NCBI GenBank assembly: GCA_017979445.1
Contig: CM030704.1
Coordinates: 17,343,658 to 17,407,657 of the forward strand
DNA length: 64,000 nucleotides
Source: Akebia trifoliata
Taxonomy: Eukaryota; Streptophyta; Magnoliopsida; Ranunculales; Lardizabalaceae
Direction: 5' to 3'
The first letter of the stretch is position 1, and every line of letters begins with the position of its first letter. The translations under genes were made by a program, and so were the position numbers. The notes under the pieces were generated by a model. That model saw only the letters and a program-made list of their open reading frames with translations. It was not told the DNA's origin and ran no database searches. This document shows, piece after piece, positions 9,882 through 20,173 of this stretch.

Positions 9882-11135
9882 TGTAAAATCCTAAGTTTTG
9901 ATTCTTATTTCGAGAAAAAATAAATATTGAAAATTTGAGAAAATTTTGAAAGGTGGAATTAGGATATAACTTTAGGATATTTTTTATTATTTTTATTAAA
10001 ATTTTACCACATCGTTGGATTCAAAATAATCGAAAAATATATTTTAGCCTGTAAGCACGTTCAAATGCGAATCCGAACAGAAAAGTTACAAAATCCTCAA
10101 TTTTCGAATCAGATCAGGCCAAAATAATGATTTTTTGTTAAAGAAAGAAATTTTAAAATTCAATCACACCATTGGATTCGTAACAAAATATTATAGAAAA
10201 TAGATTATTTACTTGTCATTTTTGGCGCTCGAAAAGTCGAATTATCATAAATAAAAAAAAGAAAATGACGTCAATTTTAAGGTCCCATTGGGCTGAAAAA
10301 GTAAATTTTTGGTAGAGTTATAATTTATAGAATTTAATCACAGTATTAGATCCAGAATGAAAAATTAAACAAAATAGAGTATTCATTTGTTACTTTTGGG
10401 GTCCGAACGATCAAATTATCGTCGAACGAAACAATAGGTAAAATATCAATTTCGTTTCGCACATATATAAATAATTTTTTTAATTAAAAATACTATTCAT
10501 TTTCATGTTGAATCATCCAAAACCAGCCAGGACATTTTGAAAAAAAAAAATTTTTATTCCGATCTTAAAACTCTGATTCGCCGCGAACGGTCTGTCTTGA
10601 ACCTCTGACACAGAAGTGAAAATCGTCCATAGTGTCATTCTCTATCAAACCCACCCAATTTTCTTTTGTTTTCTTTCCTTTCTCACCCCGTATCATAAAA
10701 AATTAGTCACCTCAAACTTCGATCAGCCTCGATTTTTGCATCAATCGTCTCGATTTTCGCGTACGTGCTTCAATTCTATCACCTAGATATTGGTAATGAC
10801 TCTTAATTTCTATTGATAACCGTAGATTTTGAAAACTACATTTAGGGTTTTTATCAAAAAAAATATATTAGATTTAAAAACTATAGAATTGTTTTAGTTA
10901 TTTCAAATTCATGCCAGAACTTGCATATTTGATATGTTTAATTATATTTTATAACAAATTATACGTGGGTAGGATATTTCATCGGGTTATTTCCGCCAGT
11001 TGGATTTTGTGCACTGTCCGGATCCTGTTTTGATATAAGTTTTGTAAATTTTCAATTTAAATGATAAAATAAATCTCAAAGTATGAAAAGGCATTTGATA
11101 TCAAAAAATGAATATTTGAGTATGCAATCATTTCC
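9882..11135 (+). repeat. 3' LTR of Tekay element I, truncated
   Basis: It starts TGTAAAATCCTAAGTTTTGA and follows the layout of the LTRs of C and G: a block on chromosomal-type AAATTTTACCACATCGTTGGA, a TATA box TATATAAATA at 10464-10473, and GATTTTGAAAACTACATTTAGGG near 10830. Similarity to the other Tekay LTRs stops near 11135. The remaining ~1.5 kb is absent, and Athila-type leader follows. Confidence 0.7.
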
Positions 11136-11329
11136 CCTAGTTGACCGAACTGGTCGGTTTTGGTGTTAAAAAGCAGAGTTGGAAGGCTTGTTGCATACTT
11201 TCACCATACTAAGAACAATCTAGTTACTATAATCCCATTAGTTGCTAGGTTATGTGTATTTTTTTTCTTTTTGTGTGTGTATGTCAGTGCATGTTAGGTA
11301 GACTTAGTCTAGGACCCAACATTCTTTCA

Positions 11330-11586
11330 CTTGATCCTAAGATTGAAAGGACACTCTCACATCTCCGTCGTTCTTAAGACATTTTTGTTATACCTGGGTT
11401 ATAGATGACTCAAAACAATAGTGTTTCAGTGATTAAGGAGAAAATCATACAAGAGCTACTTGTTCCCACTTTTGCTTACCCTTCGTTCTATATAGCTCTG
11501 CCTCAAATTGGCGTAGACAATTTTGAAATTAGTCCTACTACCATCAACATGTTACCCAAATTCCTAACCAAACAGTACTCAACCTG
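11330..11586 (+). pseudogene. Athila gag N-terminus (element D)
   Basis: One reading frame runs from LDPKIERTLSHLRR through two stops to MTQNNSVSVIKEKIIQELL at 11405 and the segment YIALPQIGVDNFEISPTTIN, then MLPKF. The LDPEIERT-like opening and the ...NMLPKFHG-type segment are hallmarks of Athila Gag before its conserved core. A stop at 11585 and the LTR piece H end it, so the Gag core is missing. Confidence 0.7.
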
Positions 11587-11718
11587 AGAGGCAATGAAAA
11601 TAAAAAATAAGTTTTATTAAAAATCTAAATGCACATTTTCAAATTCTAAGGCTACTAATAAGAATTAAGAGTCCCTTGCGAAGTTATGGTTGTTGGATAC
11701 GATGGGCTAGTTTGAAAA

Positions 11719-12252
11719 TTAAGGATCAATGGTGTGGAACTCCGAAATTGGGTGAACTTGGGTGCCAATAATCGGGTTGGTCACGAAACCCTCGATAAAA
11801 GTGTTCTTCCTCCTTTCACGATGAAAAACGGTTCTTTCCCTAATTAAATGAGACTCCAAATGGGTAGTATCGAAACCCACTTGCTGATTTTGGTGAGAGA
11901 CCAAGAGAAAAAAAAGGAAATGAATATTGAATGGGGTGAAAACGTGGAGCTTGTCGATGCCGACAACTTTTCCTTTTTCGTCAACGATCAATACTGACTT
12001 GGTTGAGAGGGATCTCACCGAGAATGGGTCGAAACCCTTAGATTGGAAAATGGGCTGATTTTTTGCAAGTTGGAAAGGAGAAAATGAAATAAAAGAAGGG
12101 TTTAGCTCTTTTATAACAAAAGTTGGAGGGTATTTTTGGATTTTCCACTCGTTTCCATTTTCAACGGTAACTTGACCATTCGAACTTGGAAAATAACAAA
12201 TGGGTATTCTATTTCGAATGATTTTTCGTTGCGGACCTAACGATATCGTCAA
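11719..12252 (-). other. Open frame of 177 codons in Tekay LTR H
   Basis: The product has no known domain. The segment after the TATA position (SKGFDPF, then VDEKGKVVG, then HFLFFLL and SHQNQ) lines up with in-frame segments of LTR G (SKGFDP, LDEEDKVVG, HQN) and LTR E (GFNPF, LDEEGKVIG, HFLFFFL). The ATG lies upstream of the TATA box and no Met occurs in the shared part, so translation from an LTR transcript is doubtful. It may simply be an open DNA segment. Confidence 0.25.
12118..12125 (-). promoter_or_regulatory. TATA box of Tekay LTR H
   Basis: TATAAAAG on the minus strand, about 620 bp from the LTR start. The same octamer is at the matching point of LTR G (15117). Confidence 0.45.
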
Positions 12253-12744
12253 ATTTTTTTGATTCTAGCTATAATGAAATTTTACGATTTTGGATCTTAC
12301 TCAACACAAAATTTGAGGATATTATAACTTTTTTTATCCGAACTCGAATTGGAGCTTGTTTACAGGTTAAAGTATATATTTCGACCTTTTTGAATCTAAT
12401 GGCAAAGTCAGTTTTTCTTGAAATGAACATAAAAATATTTGAGTGTTTTAGTCTAAGTCCTTATTTCGGAATTTTTCTCAAAATATCACCATTTGGTTTC
12501 TTCAAGATAAGAGTCAAAAACTCAGGGAATTACATTTGTTATAGAGAAAATTCACCTTTTTAGATCCCATCTAATATGAAATTCAATGATTTTATAATTT
12601 TTTCATCTGAACTCAAATTCAAGCGTGCTTATAGGCTAAAGTATGTTTTTCAACCATTTTACCCTAAGTGTTTCTTTTAGAATTTTCTCTAAATTTTACT
12701 ATTGGATTTTCCCAAGATACAAATTAAAAACTCGAGGTATTACA

Positions 12745-13929
12745 CTTCTAATGTTAACTTAACTAAATTTTGATACAAGATACACGTGTTGAATTTTGTG
12801 AGTATATTCACTTCAATTCATCACGAGTCAAACTCGTCCACTAGGGCTAACCTAGGGGTTTAAGGGCTTGTTGCATTCGCTAAATATAATCGAGAGACCT
12901 ATGAAAGTGACATTATTTTTATAGCTTATTTTAATTTTAATTTTCTATTTTGCTTGAGAATAGAAAAAATTAGGTTTTGAGGTGTGTTGAATACCTAAAA
13001 GTGTGTATTTTTTTATTATTTTGTAGAGCACTTAACCATATTTTCTAGCCTAACAACTATGATTTCTTCATAAATCATGCATAATAGTTAATTCATCATA
13101 AGTTACATTTTACTGACTAAAATAATTCTAGTTTTTATCCATAAAAAGATCTTATCTCTTTAATTTTTGGCGTTCTTTTTTTTTTCTCTTTGATCTCTCT
13201 CTTCTCTCCTCTCTTAATATATTTTTATTCTATTTTTTAAATTTTAAATTTTAATTTATTTTTCTGCAATTAGAAGACACATTGTTCAAGTTAAATCATG
13301 AGATCAATAACAATAAAGTATGATTTTGATTTTATATTATAATCTAGGGAGACTTATGAAGCTAAGGCTTTATTTTTAGTTTATTAATGTAGTTCTTGAT
13401 GTTTTCATTGTTAAAATAGATTTTCTTCTAAACTTTATTTTTTCAGTATTCTCGATTTATTTCTTCTTTTCATTCATAACTATTGGGTACAACCAGTTAT
13501 ATCGGATGCTTGCTGTGATGTTGAATCATTTTGTGATAAAACTATTAAAGGGAAAAAAATCTTAGACATTTTCAAAATTTTAATTATTTGATTTATTATT
13601 GTTAAATCTTCCTAGTCAAAACTTTTATTGATTTTTTTATTTGAGTAATCCAAAATAAAATTGAAAAAAAATTGATTTAAATTAATTATTCTAGGTGAAT
13701 TCACTCTCTTTAGATGTTTTCCAATTCAAATTTTTTTGTAATTTAATTAGTTTTTAGTTTAAACTCCAAAATCACATCATTTTTTCTTTGAATTTCTAAA
13801 ACCTAGAATATTAGCCCCTCAATACTCAATTGGAACGACCCTACTTACCAATTTAAAGTAAATTTTTAATTTTAATTTTATATTTCTTTCTTATCCTTTT
13901 TAAAGATATATTTACACGACGAACATAGG
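12745..13929 (+). repeat. AT-rich segment, probably Athila 3' UTR and LTR remnant
   Basis: No coding sequence seen. Two parts (about 12750-12840 and 13045-13120) match 45130-45300 (ATTCACT, TCACGAGTCAAACTC, CATAATAGTTAATTCAT). TTGCTTGAGAATAG near 12950, followed by a GTGTTGAATACC-like start and GGAACGACCCTACTTACCA near 13830, resemble the 3' end and LTR of Athila elements as I remember them. The boundaries are uncertain. The segment separates the two gag pieces of element D. Confidence 0.35.
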
Positions 13930-14698
13930 GTTCACCCTTTCATTGTCCCCCTTCTCTAGAACCCATTATCAAGATCCAAACCCTATCATTAACATATGGA
14001 GTGAATCTCAGACCACGTGCATATACTATGAAAACTTTGAACACATGGTTGATTATTGTCCAAATCTCGTGGCAGTTAGGGTCAAACATGCCAATACCCT
14101 CAATTCTTACAATACCTATAGGAAATCTACGCCAAACCCATATGGGCAAATATATTACCCTGACACTATGTACCATCCAATATTTTCATATCTCTAGAAT
14201 GATCCTAACCCTCAAAGTAGTCTTCCAAGTTTCCATAGAAACACTTCCCACAATCATCAAGTCATTCATCATCAACAGTTATATCAGTCTCAATGGCTCA
14301 ACCAATGCTGTTCTCTCATTCTTGACAATATGCCCAACTAAAGAGCCTAAACTTTCCAACCAAATTCTTCTCTAAAGGCATGTTGATGAAACTCATGCAG
14401 TAATAGAACCAAGCCATGGCCAAGTTAGAGACCCAAGTAGGACAATTAACACAAATTGTGGCAGAGAGAGAAATTGGTCAGTTCCCTAGACAATGATACC
14501 CATTCTGAAAGGCCAAGATTCAAAGCAAAATGCATACTAGGGTCAATATGAGGTCGTTAACAATTTAGGTTCCAACCATGTGGTCATCTAGGCTATTCAT
14601 ACCTTGAAGTTTGGAAAACAAGTGGACAACCAAGTTCATCTTTTTGTAGAAAATTGTGAAGAGAAAATTAGCAAACCCAGTAAAGCTCAGGGACCCAA
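13930..14698 (+). pseudogene. Athila gag zinc-finger and C-terminal region (element D)
   Basis: A 84-codon open stretch from 13943 contains CIYYENFEHMVDYCPN, which keeps the spacing of the Athila CCHC knuckle but has Tyr at the second Cys. Further on, AMAKLETQVGQLTQIVAE near 14414-14467 and REIGQFP match the coiled region at the end of Athila Gag. Stops and at least two frameshifts interrupt it. It is cut at 14698 by solo LTR G and continues at 18144. Confidence 0.7.
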
Positions 14699-15116
14699 TG
14701 TAACACCCCAGATTTTCAACACATATCTCGAGAAAATTAAATGGTGAGATTTAGAGGGAAATATCGAAAGAGGTACTTAGAGTAATATACCCGAATATTG
14801 CATTAATTAATTTCAAGGAAAAATTGACTTCGCCATTAGATTCAAAAGGATCGAAATATATACATTAGCCTGTAAGCAAGTTCAAATTCGAGTTCGGAGG
14901 AAAAAATTATAAAATCCTCGAATTTCGCGTTAAGTGGGACCCAAAATAGAAAATTTTCGTTAGAGGGAGAATAAAGAAAATTCGACCACACCATTAGAAC
15001 CATAACGAAAAATTATTTGAAATGGTATATTCGTTTGTCGCTTTCCGAGTCCGAATAGTTAAGTTATGATCGAAACTAGAAATGAGGGAAAATTACAAGT
15101 ATGCCCTTAGCTGTGT

Positions 15117-15124
15117 TATAAAAG
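15117..15124 (+). promoter_or_regulatory. TATA box of solo LTR G
   Basis: TATAAAAG about 420 bp into the LTR, followed by a pyrimidine-rich stretch suited to a transcription start. Confidence 0.5.
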
Positions 15125-15213
15125 AAAATTTTGATTTTCTTTTATTTCATTTTTCTCTCCTTCTCTAAGAAATCCCAAATGACAGTCACTTTCAATCCAA
15201 GGGTTTCGACCCA

Positions 15214-15531
15214 TTGCCATCAAGTTTGTGCGCAAACGAAGCCAAGTTGAACCTCGACGAAGAAGACAAAGTTGTCGGCCACGTTGAGAGCTACAACTTC
15301 GCCATCTTTACTTACCCATTCTTGTTTGTTTTCCCCATCCTCCATCAAAACCATCCGGGTAGTTCGAGTAAACCTCAATATCTTCCATCCGAGGGCTTCA
15401 TCGAGTTAGGAGCTAGGTCTATACTTCATTATAGAGGAGAAGGAGAACGTCATTGTCGGATACCTTGCAAATCCTCGCTCGTTTCGCATCCAAGTCAGCC
15501 CAACCTCGACTCTCGAGCCATCCAACCCTGA
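15214..15531 (+). other. 105-codon open frame in solo LTR G, no known domain
   Basis: The frame lies just downstream of the TATA box. Its first half (ANEAKLNLDEEDKVVG, then FLFVFPILHQN) lines up with in-frame stretches of LTRs H and E. No known family is recognised. It could be a leader peptide of the retroelement RNA or an incidental frame. Confidence 0.25.
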
Positions 15532-15849
15532 TTTGTAGTGCTAGCTTGTATCCTTGGCGTCCACAACCAAGTAATGGACTTTCAATTCCTATTGGTAACT
15601 TTAGATTTCTCAAATGTGCATTTAGGGTTTTGAAACAAAACTTATTGTTTGCATTTAAATCGTAGAAAGTTGTTGTTTGATTTCAAAATCATGGTAGAAG
15701 TAGATGCTTTGATGATCTTTTATCAAGTTTTAACTACGAATTCGTGGGTGGGTTGAATGGTGAGAAAAATGGGAGAAGAAATCGAAAAAGGGGATCGAAA
15801 ACTCGAAAGTTCGAGTGAGGTTCAGGCTATAGGCGGGTAGGGTCGGTGC

Positions 15850-16030
15850 CACCAGCACCTACCGAAGGCATTCTGTCGGTCCCACCGACAGAATAAAGCT
15901 TCTGCCACCGATGAAATCACGAACCGCCGAAAATTTTATACTGTCGGCAGAACCGTCGGTCCCACCAACATCTGCCGATGAGTAAACTATCGGTTCCACC
16001 GACAGCATCCTGATTCTGCCACCGACAGAC
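15850..16030. repeat. GTCGG-rich hairpin cluster in LTR G
   Basis: A GC-richer patch with repeated CCACCGACAG and CTGTCGGT motifs in both orientations. The clearest is a perfect 11-bp stem, ATTCTGTCGGT against ACCGACAGAAT, around the loop CCC at 15870-15894. Another four or five imperfect copies follow to 16030. Confidence 0.75.
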
Positions 16031-16848
16031 ACAATTTTCATCATAACAGTATTCTGACTTTTGCTTTAACCCCCCCATTGCCTATACTTGATTTTCCACC
16101 CTTCATTTCATTAAAAATATTTAAGTAAATGTCCTCTTTAAGTTCTTTAATGAAATTAAGGTTTTACCCCCATTTCGGAACAATGGGAATGGTTTCGAGA
16201 TCCGAATCTCAAAGGATCAAAATCCAAATTTTGGTTTCAAGAACAAAACGTATTTTTTGACGTTTTCGGTAAGTTTTCAAAATGTAATAACTTTCGCGTA
16301 ACTTTGAATTAGATTTCAAAAACTATATGGCGTCGAATCTCGAGATCGATACCTTCATTTCGAAAAACCCGTTTTCAATTTCGAGAACTTTGAAAAAATT
16401 GAGTTTCCGACACTTAACCAAATTTTCACCAGCTTTCCTTATTTTTAACAGCTTTGGTCTCGTGCATCGCCAGGACCTTATTTTTTAATAAACTTTAATG
16501 GTTTTCAATGGAAAGACCAAAAGAATGACTTTAAAATATTGGAAATGGATGGTTGATTTGAAAGGATGAAAAGTGAGAATGACGAGAGAATGGGAAAAGG
16601 GAATGAACGGTAAAATGTCAGAATCACACCCGAGGGATGATGTCTACATTTTACATTGTATGTTGTATGTAGGTTGGTGAAAGGATATCCAGGTTATTAA
16701 TGAAAAGGTTGCATGTTTATTTTCGATTATGTTAGCACGTGCGCTGAGTACTGTTATTTATTTTAGGTCGGGTGGCCACAGTTGCATGGTAGGAACTGGA
16801 TATCCATTCTCAACCCTGTTTTGTTAATTTCTCTTTTGTTTTAAATGA

Positions 16849-16852
<4 letters not shown>

Positions 16853-16883
<31 letters not shown>
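16853..16883. repeat. AT dinucleotide microsatellite in LTR G
   Basis: An uninterrupted TA/AT run of about 30 bases. The related LTR E has a similar run at about 43950-43973 in the matching place. Confidence 0.9.
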
Positions 16884-16884
<1 letters not shown>

Positions 16885-16954
16885 GTAACTACTTTGTGAG
16901 CTGTTAAAGGGTTTGTGAATGCCTAAGGGATAGTGTGTCACATCATCCGGAGGG

Positions 16955-17158
16955 GTGCACTATCCTGGGATGTACGGTAGGGACTACCAAACTCATACGT
17001 GGTATGGGACGCGTATGAGAGTTGAGTCACAACTGAAATCCGGGTTCATTCCTTTCTTATCTTTATCAGTGAACGTGTATTGTAAAGGTGGTCGTATACG
17101 AGTGGAGTGTCATTGGGAATCACATGCACGCCTGATAGGCATAGAAGAAGATGATTAG
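16955..17158 (+). CDS. Candidate 67-codon LTR reading frame ending LIGIEEDD
   Basis: The frame starts MHYPGMYGRDYQTHTWYGTR and ends ESHARLIGIEEDD before TAG. The minus-strand LTR E holds a 63-codon counterpart (43690-43881) with YGRDHQVHTRYETRMRVESQ, GGRIR and ESHARLIGIDEDD. Between the two, the length differences are a loss of about six codons and a gain of one, both in frame. Tekay C keeps MYGRDNQNHTWYG and ESYTRLIGIDEDD near 32260-32448 but with a stop and a frame change. It lies about 1.8 kb downstream of the TATA box, so it would be in the 5' leader of the element RNA. No known domain is recognised and function is unknown. Confidence 0.3.
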   Translation: MHYPGMYGRDYQTHTWYGTRMRVESQLKSGFIPFLSLSVNVYCKGGRIRVECHWESHARLIGIEEDD

Positions 17159-18143
17159 TCAGTGATCACTAATAATCTAGTAGTAGTCGAACGTTCTGAC
17201 ACATCAAAAAGAGATCCATTGCTTACGGTCATGTCAAACGACCAGCCTGAGCCGGATAAATGGTCCCGCAAGCGTGGTAAACAGCGACCAGTCACAAAAT
17301 CAGGAACTACGATGTTATTGAGGAATATCATGTCCTGACTGGGAGCGATCCAGTCGTGAATCCCAACTCTTTAATTCCAATACTCCACCATTTGTGTTAT
17401 GTATCCGTCGTTATATTTCGAATTACAAATTGAGAAGCATGTCTATTATTTCAATGTTGTCAACATTATTTGCATAAAATGGAAAATGGATAATTGATGT
17501 TATGTGTAATTTTTAAACTGTTTAGTTGCTCATCCCTGGCTATATTTACCAGTTGATCGTATTTTATCTTGTAAAATCTCGCATGTATTAAAATGTTCAG
17601 TATGCTTTATTCGATCATGCTTAGGAAGGGTTATTAGTAGGAATTGGCTGTGGACTTACTGGGTAACCATTGTTACTCACCCTTTCCTTCCTATTATTTT
17701 TAGTTTTAGCACTTGCAACTACCGAGGCAGGCATAGAATCAGTAATTGAGGAGTATCTGGTCGATCAGATCGACGATCAGAGTTCATTGCCTGGTGAGCA
17801 CTAGGCCCACATCCGTTAGTGTTGTCAGTTTCATCCAGGATGTGTGTAGTTTTTGGATTGAGAGTTTAGGCCTATGTTAGAGTGAGAGTGTTTTGGTAAG
17901 CCTGTATATTGATAAATCTTCCACACTCTGATCTATTTACATGTTAGATGTAATTAGTTTTCCGCTGTTATTTTCCTGCATCTACATCTTTATATACAGG
18001 TTTTGTTATAGATTGGTTTATCAGGTTTGAGTTCCGTGAAACGCTAACATAAACAGAGGAGACCATGCCGAAATTTCAAGGTGCCACCCAGTACCTTGAG
18101 GTTTGGCATTAGGATTTGTGTTAGCGTTTGGCGGGCCGCCACA

Positions 18144-19127
18144 CCCAAGGCCCTTAATAAAGAGAAAAACAATTAACAAAAGTCTTCTAATGACCCACTT
18201 GGTGAAATCTTGGATGTTTTCAAGAACATCTAGATAAACATCCCTATTCTCAATGTTATCATGCAAATATCTTCATACACTAAGTTCTTAAAAGGTTTCA
18301 CCACAATGAAAAAGAAAACAATAATTCCTCAGGAAGCCATTACGGTAGTCCAAGTTTTAGGGCTCATTCAAAATTCAATTGCACTAAAATATAAATACCC
18401 TAGCTGTCCCTCGATCCCAATCATTATTGGTGATACCGTTGTTGAAAAGTGTCTCATAGACTTAGGAGTCAATGTGAATCTTCTTCCTTACCTAGTATAC
18501 AAACAACTAGGTTTGAGGGAGTTGAAACCAATGGACATCACCCTTAGTCCCGTAGATTGGTCGATGAATTTCCCAAAGGGAATTGTAGAAGATGTGATCA
18601 TTAAGGTCATGAATTTTATTTCCTAATAGACTTTGTAATATTAGATACTGAGCCAGTTGTCAATCCTGATCACCATGTCCCCGTGATTTAGGTCGTCCTT
18701 TCCTAGCCACCTTCGACGTTGTCATTTGTTGTAGGAATGTAGTTATGACACTAGCATTCAGTAACATAAAAGTTAATCTAAATATCTTTCATAATAATTT
18801 GAAGATTCACGATTTAAATAATTTTGAAGACGTCTACATGATCAATAACTTCACCCGTAAGTCTTTTGAAAGTGCATACCCTTCTGATCCCTAGTGCATT
18901 GTGTAGCTTATTTTGACATTGATAAGTCCATTAAGGAGGTTAACGCCTTGTTAGATTCTGCATGTCTTCTATACTTTAATAGATGGAAATCCAAGGTAGA
19001 ACCTCATCTTATCTCTACTAGCGTGCCCATTCCATTATCTATTGAGCCCTATAAGTTGGAGTTCAAAACTTTTCCAAACATGTTATCTTATCGTTACCTT
19101 GATGATTCTCAAAACCTTGTCTATGAT
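18144..19127 (+). pseudogene. Athila gag end, protease and pre-RT linker (element D)
   Basis: After solo LTR G the reading continues with FKNI and ILNVIMQI, then the open frame 18261-18626. This holds YTKFLKGFTTMKKK, the segment before the protease in Athila, and the aspartic protease site CLIDLGVNVNLLP, where Athila typically has DLGASIN. It continues to LGLRELKP and FPKGIVEDVIIKV. A second open frame, 18894-19148, contains LEFKTFPNMLSYRYL, the linker just before reverse transcriptase. A stop at about 18624 and frame changes separate the two. Tekay C cuts it at 19127. Confidence 0.75.
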
Positions 19128-19549
19128 TGTAATACCCCGAGTTTTTAATTCATATCTTGAGGAAAATCAGATTGTGAAATTTTGAGAAAATTATGAAAGT
19201 GGGACTTAGGGTAAAACTTTCAGATTTTATTATGTTTGCTTTTAATGAAATCTAACCTCACATTTGGATTCAAAATGGTCAAAAAAATATCTTTAACCTA
19301 TAGGTACACTCAAATTTGAATTCAAACAAAAAAATTGCAAATCCTTGATTTTTGGGTCGGATGTGACCAACAAAAGTGAATTTAAATTATAGTAAGAATT
19401 GAAAGAATCTGATAACAGCATTAGATCCGCAACAAAAAATTATAAAAAAAATGGAGTGTTCACTTGTCAGATTCAGAGCTCGGAAAGTGGAATAATCATC
19501 AAAAATGAAAATATGTGTGAAAATACCAATTTCATCCCGATATTTTGTT

Positions 19550-19559
19550 TATATAAAAG
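19550..19559 (+). promoter_or_regulatory. TATA box of element C 5' LTR
   Basis: TATATAAAAG. The identical decamer occurs in the 3' LTR at 36535-36544. Confidence 0.5.
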
Positions 19560-20168
19560 AATAAGTCTTTTTATTTTCATTATCTTCCCAATCGGTAAAA
19601 AATCAGCAACCAAAGGTAGTTTTAAAAATGATGGTTTTTTCAACATTTTTGAATCTGATTATGTTGCGATAGGGACTCCGTCGACCGTCGGCAAAGAAAG
19701 AAAAATGGTTTGCGACGTTGAACTCTACAAATGCAGCCCATTATTTTTTTTCTCTCTCTCTCTCTTCTCCTTCTCCTTGTTTCATTAAAAATCAGCCAAA
19801 CCATAATGTGGGTTTCAACCATTTCAACCTACGATTTCATCAACTTAAAGTCCAAATCGTTCTCTGTCAAAGAAAGAAAAAATGACGTCGTCGTAGAGAT
19901 CTTCGAAACCACTAAACTCTTTTAAAAATCAACCACATCCAAGTCTGATTTGTTGTGATTTTCATACCAGTTGCCCCGATTTCCACACACGTTCTCAACT
20001 CTATCAATCAAAGAGTGGTAGGGATTTATAATTCTTACTAATAATCGTAGATTTCAAAAATACATTTAGGATTTTTATACATATTACGATTTAATTCAAA
20101 ACATAAGATTTCCTTATTTTATTTTAAATTCATGAGAAATAAGTGCTTGATGTATTTAATTGTGTTTT

Positions 20169-20173
20169 ATAAC
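20169..20173. other. Target duplication of element B, left copy
   Basis: ATAAC directly precedes the B 5' LTR and recurs at 31687-31691 directly after its 3' LTR, a perfect 5-bp duplication. Confidence 0.85.

Larger units (their letters stand above)
5527..11135 (+). mobile_element. Element I: decayed Tekay/Del chromovirus, interrupted by solo LTR F
   Basis: Order: the last ~570 bp of a 5' LTR, a Met-type primer site, a short leader, then the end of RNase H, integrase, chromodomain, a polypurine tract and a 3' LTR from 9882. Gag, protease and most of reverse transcriptase are missing: the leader joins RNase H sequence at about 6439, so an internal deletion is likely. Many stop codons interrupt pol. 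The 3' LTR loses similarity to other Tekay LTRs near 11135, where Athila leader sequence begins. The rest of the 5' LTR lies beyond element A, outside the window. Confidence 0.75.
11595..12744 (-). repeat. Tekay LTR fragment H (5' part of an LTR)
   Basis: On the minus strand it starts TGTAATACCTCGAG at 12744 and follows the first ~1.1 kb of solo LTR G, ending at 11595 next to Athila gag. A TATA box TATAAAAG lies at 12118-12125. A 177-codon open frame (11719-12252) runs through it and shares GFDPF and KVVG segments with the matching places in LTRs G and E. The other LTR half and the internal region are absent. Confidence 0.75.
14694..18148 (+). repeat. Tekay solo LTR G with target duplications
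   Basis: The LTR is 14699-18143 (3445 bp), starting TGTAACACCCCAG and ending GGCGGGCCGCCACA. CCCAA at 14694-14698 and again at 18144-18148 is a perfect 5-bp target duplication, and Athila reading continues across it, so this is a solo LTR left by LTR-LTR recombination. Inside it are a TATA box at 15117-15124, a GTCGG-rich hairpin cluster at 15850-16030, an AT dinucleotide run at about 16853-16883 and a 67-codon frame at 16955-17158. It is the fullest copy of this LTR type in the window and serves as reference for I, H and E. Confidence 0.9.
19128..20173 (+). repeat. 5' LTR of element C, first part
   Basis: It starts TGTAATACCCCGAGTTTTTA and matches the 3' LTR from 36105 along its length. It holds a TATA box at 19550-19559 and the frame 19399-19788 (VGKERKMVCDVELYKCSPL), which lines up with the KVVG-type segment of the other Tekay LTRs. 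It is interrupted at 20173 by element B and resumes at 31692. Confidence 0.9.
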
